A stretch of 64,000 bases of DNA from Chitinophagaceae bacterium (GCA_016710745.1 JADJVB010000013.1:186001-250000), one strand, 5' to 3'. Shown: positions 1-9,721, numbered from the stretch's first letter. The notes: generated from the letters alone by a model not told the origin. Translations and numbers: made by a program.

Positions 1-1198
1 GGCTGGCTTTTCGTGCCGGGAACCAGGCCGCTAAAAATGCGATAGCGGTTGCCGTTAGTGCTACGAGAATGAAGTCGGAAGGGATCAGTTTTACCGGAAA
101 ATAATCCAGCAAAAAAGAACCCCCGCTTAATTTGATAAGTTTAAATTTCAATTGCAGCCCGCAAATAATGATTGCCATACCAATACCGGCAACGGTGCCT
201 ATAGTGCCCAGTAAAAGCCCCTCGCTTAAAAATATTTTCAGGATCGACCTTTCCGAAGCACCCATACTTTGCAATACACTGATGTCTTTTCGTTTTTCTA
301 AAACCAGCATGGTTAAAGCGCTTACCATATTAAAGGCAGCAAGGATAAGTATTAAGGTAAGCACTGAGTAGATCGCCCATTTTTCGAGTTTCATCGAATT
401 ATACAAACTGGTATTTTGCTCGTACCGGGTAAGTACTTTAAAATGGTTGCCCAGCAGGTTGGCGAGTTTTTCTTTCTCTTTTTTGGGATCAGCTTTTTCG
501 GCCAGGTTCAGTTCAACAGCACTATATTCATCGGCCCCAAAGCCCATTTGCTGTTTTACAAAACCAATATTGGTAATAGCATATTTGTCATCAAACTCCT
601 GCTGAATAGCAAAAGACCCTGAAGGCTGTATGAATCCTTCACTAAGCGATTGCAGCGGATCGTTGTTGAGGCTGTTTCTTTTTGGTAAGATAACCGTCAG
701 CTCCTCATTGGGAAAAGCAGCATCGAAATTTAACGAAGCCGCATTTTGAATGCCCGAACCACATACCAGGAAAGGCTTTTCGGTTGTTCCGATCGCATAT
801 TTACCACGGGTGGTGGCAGCGGCCACACCAGTTAGTTTTTCGTAATTACCATCAACACCTTTTAAATACACCGGCGTTCGGGCGTCATAATTTTTGAGTA
901 AAGCCCGTTCTTCAGCGATCATCGAAAAATTTTTTACAGCCGGTTGTTTTTTTAATGAAGCGATCTGGCCGGCCGTCAGGATAAACGTTTTACCGGCTGC
1001 GGGAACAATTTTAATATCAGTATAAAAAGAAGAGTATAAAGATTTAACCAGGTCTTCAAAACCATTAAAAACACTCAGCACCAGTACCTGGCAGCAGGTG
1101 GCAAAAGCGATCACACTTACGGTAACCCATGCAATGATATTGATGGCATGCGTGCTTTTTTTTGCTTTAAAATATCTCCAGGCAAAGGTTAGGTACAA
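1..1198 (-). CDS. LolC/LolE-type ABC transporter permease (FtsX/MacB superfamily), 3' end beyond window
   Basis: About 399 residues are present; only some ten C-terminal residues are missing, since the window edge falls in the WFPARKAS motif that closes this family. A first membrane segment (about residues 15-40) follows the N-terminal LTFAWRYF motif, then comes a large periplasmic domain (about 45-265) and three C-terminal membrane segments with the typical SALTMLVLEKRKDISVLQSMGAS cytoplasmic loop (broken here as SALTMLVLEK then RKDISVLQSMGAS). The start is a TTG at 1198: an upstream ATG at 1205 is in another frame and hits a stop after 12 codons, and an in-frame stop sits just before the TTG. 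Family members export lipoproteins or other envelope cargo with a separate ATPase, which is not visible here. rbfA lies 76 bp upstream on the same strand, a frequent Bacteroidota pairing. Confidence 0.88.
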   Translation of the reverse strand, partial: MYLTFAWRYFKAKKSTHAINIIAWVTVSVIAFATCCQVLVLSVFNGFEDLVKSLYSSFYTDIKIVPAAGKTFILTAGQIASLKKQPAVKNFSMIAEERALLKNYDARTPVYLKGVDGNYEKLTGVAAATTRGKYAIGTTEKPFLVCGSGIQNAASLNFDAAFPNEELTVILPKRNSLNNDPLQSLSEGFIQPSGSFAIQQEFDDKYAITNIGFVKQQMGFGADEYSAVELNLAEKADPKKEKEKLANLLGNHFKVLTRYEQNTSLYNSMKLEKWAIYSVLTLILILAAFNMVSALTMLVLEKRKDISVLQSMGASERSILKIFLSEGLLLGTIGTVAGIGMAIIICGLQLKFKLIKLSGGSFLLDYFPVKLIPSDFILVALTATAIAFLAAWFPARKAS

Positions 1199-1274
1199 GG
1201 TTCATAAGTTTATTAATTAACTGCTTAACGAGCTTTAGCTAATTGCCAATTGCTAATAGCTAATCTCTAGTTGT

Positions 1275-1637
1275 CTATTGCTCATCGTCTTTCTTGATCT
1301 CCTTAAATATCTTGTCCATCTTATCAACATAATCCAGTGTATCATCAATAAAGAATACGAGTTTGGGCATGCTGCGCAGTTGATGACGTACCCTCGAAGT
1401 GAGCTCTTTTTTTATCTCCCAGGCACGGTCTTCAATTTTTTTAAGCGCATCAAAACTATCGGCTACTTTAAAAAAACTCAGGTATATCCTGGCTTCGTAC
1501 AGATCGGGTGTGATCTTTACCGAAGAAATGGACACCATGCCGCCATCCATCATCGATAGTCCCAACCGCTGAAAAATATCACTCAACTCTTTGTTAAGTA
1601 AACCTGCCACCATTTTCTGTCTTTTACCTTCTACCAT
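1275..1637 (-). CDS. rbfA: 30S ribosome-binding factor A
   Basis: The 120-residue product has the normal RbfA length and the family hallmarks: an N-terminal helix with KRQKMVAGLLNKELSDIF, the VSISSVKITPDLYEARIYLSFF strand pair (VKITPDL core), and the C-terminal RHQLRSMPKLVFFIDDTLDY region. RbfA is a KH-fold cytoplasmic factor that helps late maturation of the 30S subunit near the 16S rRNA 5' end. The gene precedes the LolC/E-like permease on the same strand and is divergent from the MsbA-like exporter, with 65 bp between the two starts that must hold both promoters. Identification rests on whole-length family resemblance. Confidence 0.93.
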   Translation of the reverse strand: MVEGKRQKMVAGLLNKELSDIFQRLGLSMMDGGMVSISSVKITPDLYEARIYLSFFKVADSFDALKKIEDRAWEIKKELTSRVRHQLRSMPKLVFFIDDTLDYVDKMDKIFKEIKKDDEQ

Positions 1638-1702
1638 ATTGTTTACGCTTTAATAGCTGTAAAATTAGTTACTTTGCCTTGATTTGACCGAATTTTAAAA
1701 CC

Positions 1703-3525
1703 ATGAAGAAATACTCGAGGCTTTTTCGATACCTGGCGGCATATAAATCCAATATTGCGTTATATTTTTTATTCATCATATTGGCGATCGTATTTTCGAT
1801 CGTTTCCATTGGCTCACTGCCCTTTTTTCTCGATCTGATCTTCACCAAGGGCAAGGCTGATGTGATAAAACCCGAAGTGATCAGTTCATCGCAGGACCTG
1901 ATCCGTTATCTGAGTTTTCAATTACAGGAACTGGTTAAATCTGATGGCAAGACTTATGTGTTGGCGCTGATCTGTGTGTTGGTACTGGTCGCCGTTTTTT
2001 TGAAAAACCTGTTTACCTATTTGTCGTACTACATTTTGGCGCCCATGCGCAATGGCGTGATGAATCGGTTACGTAAAGAACTTTTTAAAAAAATACTCAA
2101 TATGCCCATCGGTTATTTTACCGAGCAACGCAAGGGCGATATCATGAGCCGCATGACCAACGATGTAGGCGAGCTGGAGAATTCGGTGGTGGGTACCGTA
2201 GAAGGGTTGATCAAGGATCCGTTGAACCTGATCATATTACTGACCACCCTGGTATTTATCAGTCCTAAATTATCACTTTTCCTGTTGATCTTTTTACCGG
2301 TTACCGGGTTTATCATTGGCCGTATCAGCCGTACATTAAAAAAACAATCCAATGATGCAGCGATCAAACAGGGCGAGGCGCTGTCGGTGTTAGACGAAAC
2401 CCTGGGCGGCTTGCGGGTGATAAAAGCGTTTACTGCCGAACGTTTGGTGGGCAAAAATTCGACGACCACAATGAAAGCCTGTTTCATATCAAGAACAGGA
2501 TGCAGTATCGCCGCGACCTGGCCTCGCCCATGTCGGAGTTTTTAGGCGTATTGGTGTTATGTGGTATCCTGTATTTTGGCGGGCAGTTGGTGTTGGGTGG
2601 CAATGCCGGCGGATTGACAGATAAAGGGTTCATTATGTACATTGGTATTTTCACACAGATCATCAGTCCGGCCAAGGCATTATCAACGTCGTTTTATAAT
2701 ATGCAAAAGGGTACGGCCGCCATTGCCCGTATTGAAGAAGTTTTACAGGCACCGGTGATGGTGGAAGAAGCTGCCGATCCCAAGCCTATAGGGAGTTTTG
2801 AGCACGCTATTGAATTTAAGAATGTGGGTTTTGCCTATGACGATGTTACCATTTTAAAGAACATCAATTTAAAAATAGAAAAAGGAAAAACGTTGGCGCT
2901 GGTAGGCAGCAGCGGCGCCGGCAAAAGTACACTCGCCGACCTGGTACCCCGTTTTCATGATGTGAGTACCGGCGAATTGCTGATCGACGGCATAAATATC
3001 AAAGACTATTCGCTTAACCAGTTACGTGGCCTGATGGGCATTGTAACCCAGGAACCCATTTTATTTAATGATACCATTGCCAACAACATTACCCTGGGTA
3101 TTGATAATGCTACGCCCGAAGCCATTGAGCAGGCAGCTAAAATCGCCAATGCGCATAATTTTATCTTACAGAAGGAAGCCGGTTACCAAACCAATATCGG
3201 CGACCGTGGCGGCAAACTCAGCGGCGGCGAACGCCAGCGCATGACCATTGCCCGGGCCGTGCTTAAAAACCCGCCCATTTTAATATTAGACGAAGCCACT
3301 TCATCCTTAGATACCGAAAGCGAACGCCTGGTACAGGATGCCATCAATAATTTGATGAACAACCGAACGTCGCTGGTGATCGCCCACCGCCTCAGCACCA
3401 TCCGCCATGCCGATGAAATTATTGTGTTACAAAAGGGCGAGATCGTGGAAAGAGGAACACATGATGGGTTGATCGCCCAGAATGGTTTTTATAAGAAATT
3501 GGTGGATATGCAGGAGGTGAGGTAA
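1703..3525 (+). CDS. MsbA-like ABC exporter, fused permease and ATPase (one frameshift)
   Basis: The reconstructed product is about 608 residues, the usual length of half-size exporters. The N-terminal part (residues 1-330) has six membrane segments and the coupling-helix motif GYFTEQRKGDIMSRMTNDV. The ATPase part shows Walker A GSSGAGKST, signature LSGGERQR, Walker B ILILDEATSSLD and the H-loop IAHRLST. The frame breaks at the A-run 2453-2457: one extra A restores RLVGKKFDDHNESLFHIKNRMQ, and the span (1823 nt) is one base short of a multiple of three. The break sits in a homopolymer in an otherwise intact gene, so a sequencing error is more likely than decay. The substrate (lipid A core or another lipid) cannot be told from sequence. 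Confidence 0.9.
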
Positions 3526-3531
3526 ACCTGC

Positions 3532-4278
3532 CTATTTTAAAAGTTTCTTGATTACTGCTTTTGCTTTTTCATACTCGGCCGCATTGGCCGGTATTTGCTG
3601 CAAAGCAGCAATACAAGGTTCAGTTTTATTCTGCTTTAAATAAGTATATGCCTTCCAGGCCATCGCTTTATATTTAAATGACGATTCTGTATTCGCCAAA
3701 CGATCAAAGGTATTAACAGCATCATTATAATGACCGGTTTCTAGCTGGCAAATGCCGAAAGACAGCAGCAGTTGTGCTTCCTCGGGCCTTAATTTCACCA
3801 GGCTGTCAAGCAGGGGCAGTGCCGCTGCAAAGTTTCTCCGGTTGAAAAGACCGGTGGTTTTAATAAGCAAACTGTCTTCATTGGCGCCCCGTACTACAGC
3901 GGGTAATTCATCCGGCACCGCATACTGAGCATACAACTGCTCATTCGTCAACGGCTTATCGCTCCACGGTTTAAATATAAAAAGGGTAATAATAGCCGCT
4001 GCCGCCGCCGCATACAACCACCATTTTTTGATTTTTGAACCCAAGGGAATTATTTTCGCTTCGGTACCTGTCGTAAAATGTTTTTGGGTGATACCCGATA
4101 GTTTTTCCCTGAATGCCCTTTCATCTTCTGTTTCGGTCATTTCCGTTTCAACCGACTTATATAATGAAAAAACTTCGGCAAATGCGCTATCCGTTTGCAG
4201 GCGTTGTTCAAATGCCTGCAATGCTTCGGAGTTTAATTCTCCGGCTAGATATTTTTCTATTTCTGCTACATCATTCAC
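3532..4278 (-). CDS. TPR-containing single-pass membrane protein, probable anti-sigma partner
   Basis: The 248-residue protein has a short cytoplasmic N-terminal helical region (residues 1-80, EIEKYLAGELNSEALQAFEQRL, resembling the zinc-less N-termini of Bacteroidota anti-sigma factors), one membrane segment around residues 86-104 (WWLYAAAAAAIITLFIF), and a periplasmic part with two to three TPR-like helix pairs (about 140-245). It begins 4 bp after the ECF sigma factor stop, so the two are surely cotranscribed. The arrangement (sigma, then membrane protein with exported TPR domain) suggests it holds the sigma factor until an envelope signal arrives. No zinc-binding HxxxCxxC motif is visible, so the anti-sigma role is inferred from order and topology. 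Confidence 0.7.
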   Translation of the reverse strand: MNDVAEIEKYLAGELNSEALQAFEQRLQTDSAFAEVFSLYKSVETEMTETEDERAFREKLSGITQKHFTTGTEAKIIPLGSKIKKWWLYAAAAAAIITLFIFKPWSDKPLTNEQLYAQYAVPDELPAVVRGANEDSLLIKTTGLFNRRNFAAALPLLDSLVKLRPEEAQLLLSFGICQLETGHYNDAVNTFDRLANTESSFKYKAMAWKAYTYLKQNKTEPCIAALQQIPANAAEYEKAKAVIKKLLK

Positions 4279-4282
4279 TCGA

Positions 4283-4864
4283 TTAGTTTATCAATAGTTT
4301 ATAATCCGGCGAGTTTTTAATCAGTTCAATCAGTTTGCCCATACAATCCGATTTTTTTTTTCTGATATAGGCATAACTGGTTTTCATTAAACCAGCGATC
4401 TCTTCCAGTTTTTTTCCTGCCCAGTTGTATTGCAGCAATTGCATACAATTGCCGCCCAGTTCGGCCAACTTGGTTTCAATCAGGTTTTTCCGGTTCTGCA
4501 TGATGAGTATTTGCTCGGCATTGGCAAAGCTGTCATCCTTCAACTCACTGCTATATCCCTCATCATCGGCAAATGTTACATTTTTATTTTTTTCCCTGGT
4601 TAATTTATTCATCCAGCGGTTGCGGCAGATAAGGTATAAAAAAGCCTCTATCGGACAGGTAAGCGTAAAACCCGCTTTTGCTTTTTTATACATATCCAGG
4701 ATTGCTTCCTGAAACAGGTCTGCGGCATCGGCCTCAGAACCCTTATTCTGTATAACCATATACTTTATTTTTCCGCTATACCGGGCATATAGTTCCTCCA
4801 GCAATGCCGTATCATGGCTTAATAAAGCGTCGATATATTTATTGTCAGCATGAATTTCCGGCAT
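4283..4864 (-). CDS. ECF-type RNA polymerase sigma factor
   Basis: The 193-residue protein has a region 2 with the pattern DAADLFQEAILDMYKKA and FLYLICRNRWMNKLTRE (about residues 45-100) and a region 4 helix-turn-helix ending LEEIAGLMKTSYAYIRKKKS (about 150-180). It would direct RNA polymerase to envelope-related promoters. A TACTTTTA box lies at 4869-4876, only 5 bp before the ATG, which would give an almost leaderless transcript. The gene is first of a two-gene operon with the membrane TPR protein and is divergent from the LytTR regulator at 5045. Similar sigma factors accompany CHAT/TPR loci in this phylum, but a link to the CHAT gene at 21694 is only inferred from proximity. Confidence 0.87.
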   Translation of the reverse strand: MPEIHADNKYIDALLSHDTALLEELYARYSGKIKYMVIQNKGSEADAADLFQEAILDMYKKAKAGFTLTCPIEAFLYLICRNRWMNKLTREKNKNVTFADDEGYSSELKDDSFANAEQILIMQNRKNLIETKLAELGGNCMQLLQYNWAGKKLEEIAGLMKTSYAYIRKKKSDCMGKLIELIKNSPDYKLLIN

Positions 4865-5044
4865 ACTATAAAAGTACTTTTAAATCGGAAAAGCAAAAAT
4901 TTATCTTTCAGGAACAAATTTGTCGGGCCGCCGGCTAACCGTTTACTCATCTATTATGTACCACACCCCTGTGAACCCGTATTTTACACAATTCATATAC
5001 CCGTTATTGGTATATGTACTAAATTTAATAAATAAACAGATCGT
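4865..5044. promoter_or_regulatory. Divergent control region between the ECF sigma factor and the LytTR operon
   Basis: This 180-bp gap serves two divergent operons. On the minus strand a TACTTTTA box (4869-4876) lies just upstream of the sigma factor ATG. On the plus side an imperfect repeat TACCACACCC (4959-4968) and TTTTACACAA (4982-4991) has a 23-bp period, resembling a LytTR-type direct repeat and similar to the better pair at 19292-19323. This could be an autoregulatory site for the regulator encoded at 5045. The assignment is inference from pattern only. Confidence 0.3.
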
Positions 5045-5824
5045 ATGCCTATACAAGCACTTCTGGTTGATGACGAGCAGAACAACCTCGAAAATTTAAA
5101 ATACCTGCTGGAGCATGATTGTACCAATATTGAAGTGGCAGGTATGGCACAAAACGGTGCCAAAGCCAGGGAATGGTTAAAACAAAATAAAGCCGATGTA
5201 ATTTTCCTGGATATCAGCATGCCGGTAGAAACCGGTTTTGAAATGCTCGAGAAACTGCCCGAACACAATTTCAGGGTGATCTTTGTTACCGCGCACAACG
5301 AATTTGCCATGCAGGCCATAAAAGCCAGTGCGGTTGACTACCTGCTGAAGCCGGTCAATATTACCGAACTGCAGCAGGCTGTAAATAAACTGCACAACAG
5401 TGTACATAACGATCAGTTTTTACTGCAAAACCAGCAGCTCATTAATCATCTGGTAAAGAATTTTACGCCGGGGCAAAATATGGTGAAAATTGCATTACCG
5501 CAATTAGGCAGCATCAGTTTTTTAGACGTGAATGAAATTATCTCGCTGCAGGCCGATAGCAATTACACCATCATTCATAAACAGGATATGCAAAAAACAG
5601 TGGTTACCAAAACCCTGAAGGATTTTGAAGACATACTGGATGCTGATCATTTCGTTCGTATTCACAAAAGTCATATGGTAAACCTAAAATACGTTACCGA
5701 ATACAGTACGGCCGATGGCGGTATTGTGAAAATGAGCGACGGCAACCTATGGAGCATCAGCCGCCGGCAATTGGATCTGTTTATTCAAAAAATGAAAACC
5801 TTCAACGTACTTTTCTTCAAGTAA
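5045..5824 (+). CDS. LytTR-family response regulator
   Basis: The 259-residue protein has a receiver domain (about 1-120) with the acidic pair DDEQ near the start, phosphoacceptor Asp56 in ADVIFLDISMP, Thr in FVTAHNEFAM and Lys in DYLLKPV, followed by a LytTR DNA-binding domain (about 150-250) with ISLQADSNYTIIH and FVRIHKSHMVNLKYV. LytTR regulators bind pairs of short direct repeats spaced by about two helical turns. The kinase gene follows 29 bp downstream, so the pair forms a regulator-first operon. Target genes are unknown; a candidate site lies upstream of 19449. Confidence 0.93.
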   Translation: MPIQALLVDDEQNNLENLKYLLEHDCTNIEVAGMAQNGAKAREWLKQNKADVIFLDISMPVETGFEMLEKLPEHNFRVIFVTAHNEFAMQAIKASAVDYLLKPVNITELQQAVNKLHNSVHNDQFLLQNQQLINHLVKNFTPGQNMVKIALPQLGSISFLDVNEIISLQADSNYTIIHKQDMQKTVVTKTLKDFEDILDADHFVRIHKSHMVNLKYVTEYSTADGGIVKMSDGNLWSISRRQLDLFIQKMKTFNVLFFK

Positions 5825-5853
5825 TCAAGCGCAAATTGGGCTAACTTTATCTG

Positions 5854-8796
5854 ATGTCGGCAAAAAATAGGCTATATAAAATCATTTGTCTGGGGCTGTT
5901 TTTATACCCGGCGTTTATATCGGCACAGTCTTTCAGGCTTACCCATTTAACCACCCACGACGGTTTACCCATAGATAACGTGTATGCCGCAGCGCAGGAC
6001 GATAACGGCTTTATCTGGTTTGGTACCGATTTTGGCATCGCCCGCTACGATGGATACAGGTTTACCACTTACGACAAAAAAAACGGCATGGCCAACAAAG
6101 CCGTGACCGATATCGTATATGCCGGCGGCGACTCACTCATCTTTTGTTCGTACCCAACAACACTACAGGTCATACATAAAGACGGACATATTAAAACCCT
6201 TATTGAAAACACCGGGCTTGCCCTGCATCAATTAACAAGGCATAACGGGCAGTTTTATTTTTATAAAAGGACCGATGCCAATTTCGGAATCTGGGAAAAA
6301 GGGAAATACAGCATTTTCAAAACCGATCGTTTTTTTACTCAAAAAGAAATCCTGCTGAACAGTATTGTTTCGCTTGAAGAAAACGGTGTGGCGTTTTGCA
6401 CCAGCAAGGGATTATTTATACAAAAGGGTTTACAGCTGATGACTTATTTACCCGGCCAAAATGTACAGTTTGCCGTTTATACCGGTAAAAAAACAATACT
6501 TGCTGTAGTAAATGGAAAGCTGGTGCGGTCCGATCAGGCTTTTACTTTCAAAGAACTTCCTTTTCAGTTTCCAAAGGATTTTATTGTATACCATGCAGTG
6601 GAAGATAAGACGGGAAATTTCTGGTTCAGGGGACTGGATAAGGGGCTGTACCGGTTTAATGAAAATGAACTCATGGATTTTACAGACCGGGTAGGAATGG
6701 AAAGCAAAGCCATGAATGAGTTTTTTGCAGATGCAGATGGTAATTTATGGTTTTGTACCGATGGCAATGGTGTATTGCTCAAAAAAAATTCGGCTTTCTA
6801 TAATTACGAAACAGTTGACGGTCTTGTTAATAATAAAATATTGCACTTGTTAAAACAGGATGATGGGTTATTGATTGGTACCAGCAACGGCCTCTCGGTT
6901 TTAAATCATAATAAAATAGCAACAATAAAGTTGCCAAAAACGGGTACTGCACTCCAGTATACTTACCAGCTTTTTCCGGTAGCTGATAAAGTTACAGGCA
7001 TATGCATAGAACAGACTTTTCAGTTTAGCGTTGATACTAATTCAATTGAGAGATTGGAAAAGCAGCTGAGGTTGGGTCAGTATACATTCAAAGCCTTCAA
7101 TGCGCAGTTTGCCTGGCAGGAAAACGACCAAACCGCATGGATGTTGATTAAAAAGACGTTGATCCGCTTACAAAAAGGCAACAGGAATAAATTAACCATC
7201 GATTTATCGGCATTTGGCTTAAAAAAAGGTTATTGCATGATTGGGTTTGAAAATAAATACTGGCTTGGTACCGACGCAGGCATTATACTGATTGATAAGG
7301 GTAAGATCAGCGTGACAGACAGTATCGCCGGCAGGAAAATAAAACAGGTATTTAATTTTTTAAAAGACAGCAAAGGCCTCCTGTGGATTGCAACCGACAA
7401 TGGTGTCTTTGTATATAAGTATAATCAATTCACTTTTAAAAATATAAGCCCGTCAACAGCCGGAAATTATTGTACCGGGCTTACCGAAGATGACCAGGAC
7501 AGGATTTGGGTAAGCACCTGGGATGGCATTTTTATGCTGGATGGCGATGTGCAGGTTCCTTTTAATACCAATGACGGCCTGCCGTCGAAAACTGCCAACT
7601 GCATTTTATTTGATACGGCAGAGCAACAACTTTATGTGGGAACCGATAACGGCCTGGGAGTATTACGCAAAACCCGTTTTGTGAATAACAGCAGTGATCG
7701 CAAAATTTTTATCAATTGCAACTTAACAGGAAACGGGGAACGCATGTTATCAGACGGAAGCCGTTTACAACCGGATGAAAACAACCTTAATTTTTACCTG
7801 AGTTTTCCGTATTACCAGGAAATAAGTAAAGTGCTTTATGAATACAGGCTGGATGAGGGCAAATGGATCAGTACCATTAATCCGGTGATCAATATCAGCG
7901 ATATCGGCAGTGGCGAACACCGGTTTTATGCCAGGGCAAAAGTTAACGACAACATCGTCAGTACTGCTGAAACGGGTTTTAGTTTTTCTGTTAAAAATCC
8001 ATTTTATAAAACCTGGTGGTTTTGGCTGATCGGTATCCTGCTGCTGCAGTTTTTTATTTTCCGCATTATTAATCATTACAATAAAAAAGCAAAAGAGAAG
8101 AAACTGACCGCCGAACTGCAAAACGCGGAGTATGCTTCATTGAAACAACAGGCTTTTACATCGCTGATGAATCCGCATTTTATTTTCAATGCGCTTAACA
8201 GTGTACAGCATTACATTAATAAACAGGACAGGCAAAGCGCCAATAAATACCTGAGTAATTTTGCTGCACTGATCAGAAGAAGTTTTGAAGCCGCCCAAAA
8301 ATCCTTTGTGACGCTGGAAGAAGAGCTGGAAACCATGCGCCTGTACCTGGAACTGGAAAAAATGCGTTTTGCCGACAAGTTTGAATACCGCTTTAATGTA
8401 AGTAAAGAAGCCGAAGAAGACGACTGGATGTTGCCCAGCATGATGCTGCAGCCTTTTTTGGAAAATGCGGTACTGCACGGCCTGATTTCGATGGATATAA
8501 AAGGCTTGTTGACTATTGATGTTACAACCGAAAACAATGCCTTGAAGGTCATTATTACCGATAACGGCATCGGTATGGAAAAGAGCAAGGCCCTGCGCAG
8601 GGAAGGCAAACACAACAGCAAGGGCATGTTGCTGATTAATGAAAGGATCGGAATTTTAAGCAAACTGGGCAAAGAACCCATCACCCTCACGATTACCCCA
8701 TTAGATATACATGCCCAAAACCCCGGCACAAAAGTTACCCTTATCATTCCGCAGGAAGTATATGAAGTATACCAACAGCAAAAAAATCCGTCTTAA
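5854..8796 (+). CDS. Two-component propeller sensor histidine kinase (LytS-type)
   Basis: The 980-residue protein starts with a signal peptide (ending near ISAQS), then carries repeated propeller blades with the family signature D-x-x-G-x-I-W-F-G-T (DNGFIWFGTD, DGNLWFCTD, KGLLWIATDN, QDRIWVSTWD) across residues 25-620, a Y_Y_Y domain (about 650-710), one membrane helix (about 720-742), a His_kinase domain with the phosphoacceptor His775 in NPHFIFNALNS, and an ATPase domain with LQPFLENAVLHGL. Propeller kinases sense glycans or envelope ligands in the periplasm. It follows its LytTR regulator directly and is itself followed by the accessory surface locus, which it may control. Confidence 0.93.
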   Translation: MSAKNRLYKIICLGLFLYPAFISAQSFRLTHLTTHDGLPIDNVYAAAQDDNGFIWFGTDFGIARYDGYRFTTYDKKNGMANKAVTDIVYAGGDSLIFCSYPTTLQVIHKDGHIKTLIENTGLALHQLTRHNGQFYFYKRTDANFGIWEKGKYSIFKTDRFFTQKEILLNSIVSLEENGVAFCTSKGLFIQKGLQLMTYLPGQNVQFAVYTGKKTILAVVNGKLVRSDQAFTFKELPFQFPKDFIVYHAVEDKTGNFWFRGLDKGLYRFNENELMDFTDRVGMESKAMNEFFADADGNLWFCTDGNGVLLKKNSAFYNYETVDGLVNNKILHLLKQDDGLLIGTSNGLSVLNHNKIATIKLPKTGTALQYTYQLFPVADKVTGICIEQTFQFSVDTNSIERLEKQLRLGQYTFKAFNAQFAWQENDQTAWMLIKKTLIRLQKGNRNKLTIDLSAFGLKKGYCMIGFENKYWLGTDAGIILIDKGKISVTDSIAGRKIKQVFNFLKDSKGLLWIATDNGVFVYKYNQFTFKNISPSTAGNYCTGLTEDDQDRIWVSTWDGIFMLDGDVQVPFNTNDGLPSKTANCILFDTAEQQLYVGTDNGLGVLRKTRFVNNSSDRKIFINCNLTGNGERMLSDGSRLQPDENNLNFYLSFPYYQEISKVLYEYRLDEGKWISTINPVINISDIGSGEHRFYARAKVNDNIVSTAETGFSFSVKNPFYKTWWFWLIGILLLQFFIFRIINHYNKKAKEKKLTAELQNAEYASLKQQAFTSLMNPHFIFNALNSVQHYINKQDRQSANKYLSNFAALIRRSFEAAQKSFVTLEEELETMRLYLELEKMRFADKFEYRFNVSKEAEEDDWMLPSMMLQPFLENAVLHGLISMDIKGLLTIDVTTENNALKVIITDNGIGMEKSKALRREGKHNSKGMLLINERIGILSKLGKEPITLTITPLDIHAQNPGTKVTLIIPQEVYEVYQQQKNPS

Positions 8797-9089
8797 CCCC
8801 TTCCCCTGTCATTTCGAACAAAGCGAAAAATCTTTTATACCTGATCCCTTTTTCATACTCCACCTCGGTGTACTAAGGCTGAATTGCCATGGTAAACGCA
8901 ATCCCGCATCCCTTCTAAAATAATATCAAAAAAGATCCCTGCCGCCCCCTTTCCCTGTCATTTCGAACAAAGAGAGAAATCTTTTATACCTCATCCCTCT
9001 TTCATATTCTACATTGGCAAACTACAGCTGTAGTGCCATGGCAAACGCAATCCGGCATCCATCCCAAAATAATTTCAAAAAAAAATCCT
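8795..9089. repeat. Two tandem copies of a ~149-bp interspersed repeat
   Basis: The block CCCTGTCATTTCGAACAAAG begins at 8804 and again at 8953, a 149-bp period. The copies share ATCTTTTATACCT, the CCATGGTAAACGCAATCC-like stretch and the closing AAAATAAT. Copies differ by scattered substitutions. No coding capacity is apparent. The TCATTTCGAACAAAG string is of the kind that recurs between genes in this group. It separates the two-component operon from the downstream secreted-protein locus. Confidence 0.75.
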
Positions 9090-9268
9090 CCGTCAGTGTC
9101 ACAGTTTTTCTGCCCCTGTGATATACCCATGTACGTGCAATCAACGCATCCGGATGATATGGTCTGACAGTTTATCCCGACGAATTCGGGACCCTCGTCT
9201 GACCATGACTAAAATAAATTTCATAACCAGCCCAAAAGGTATTCCATCCCGGCGGGCACTTAAACACA
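9090..9268. other. Intergenic stretch with a small palindrome
   Basis: No gene is seen here. A perfect inverted repeat TCCCGA-N5-TCGGGA lies at 9175-9191, with TCTGAC words on both sides. It may be a weak terminator or a regulator site; no T-tract follows it. The promoter of the gene at 9275 must lie in this stretch, but I could not place a convincing -7 box. Confidence 0.4.
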
Positions 9269-9274
9269 ATGAAC

Positions 9275-9607
9275 ATGAAAAAGAATTTAACCAATCGTGT
9301 AGCTGTACTGATGATTACAGCCCTTTTAAGCCTGACTGCTGCAAATTCATTTGCCGCTACCCAACCGGTAAAAATGAATTTAACCGTTAACCCTGATACG
9401 CCTTACCTGGCCATGGTAGAAATTTACCGTACCGGTTTTGCCGATACCCCTTACCTGAGTTTTAGCATTCCACCCATACTGTTGGAAAGCCAGCTAAAAA
9501 CTTTATTACAAAAACAGCCGGGTACATTTCATATCATGATCCTGTTTACGAATAAAGAAGGCGAAGAATTATATGCAGAAGATTATTATACCGGCGGCGG
9601 ATTCTAG
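9275..9607 (+). CDS. Small secreted protein of unknown function
   Basis: The 110-residue product starts at the second of two close ATGs (9269 and 9275), because MKKNLTNRVAVLMITALL is a standard signal-peptide start and matches the ATGAAAAA starts of its neighbours. Cleavage is expected after NSFAA. The mature part of about 80 residues is rich in beta-prone stretches (YLAMVEIYRTGF, TFHIMILFTNKEGEEL) and ends in Gly-Gly-Phe after YYTGG. It contains no cysteine. It is first of the surface locus and is followed by a hairpin (9622-9655), so it may form its own transcript. I do not recognise the family. Confidence 0.7.
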   Translation: MKKNLTNRVAVLMITALLSLTAANSFAATQPVKMNLTVNPDTPYLAMVEIYRTGFADTPYLSFSIPPILLESQLKTLLQKQPGTFHIMILFTNKEGEELYAEDYYTGGGF

Positions 9608-9621
9608 CCCTTTCAGAAAAT

Positions 9622-9655
9622 GCCATCCCGGTTTTTTGAAAACAGCCGGGATGGC
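9622..9655 (+). terminator. Hairpin after the small secreted protein gene
   Basis: A perfect 10-bp inverted repeat (GCCATCCCGG, 9622-9631; CCGGGATGGC, 9646-9655) encloses a 14-nt T/A-rich loop, 15 bp after the stop codon. There is no T-run behind it, so it may act as an mRNA-stabilising hairpin or a weak terminator. Confidence 0.5.
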
Positions 9656-9721
9656 TGAAGCCGATGGCTCAACAATAAAGCCGGTTTACTCAATGCCGTT
9701 GTATGGTTTACTCAGGCAGGG

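Noticed and set aside
2453..2457. Programmed frameshift at an A-run in the MsbA-like gene
   Set aside because: The run is short, there is no stimulatory structure or conserved reason, and many other genes in the window have the same kind of indel.
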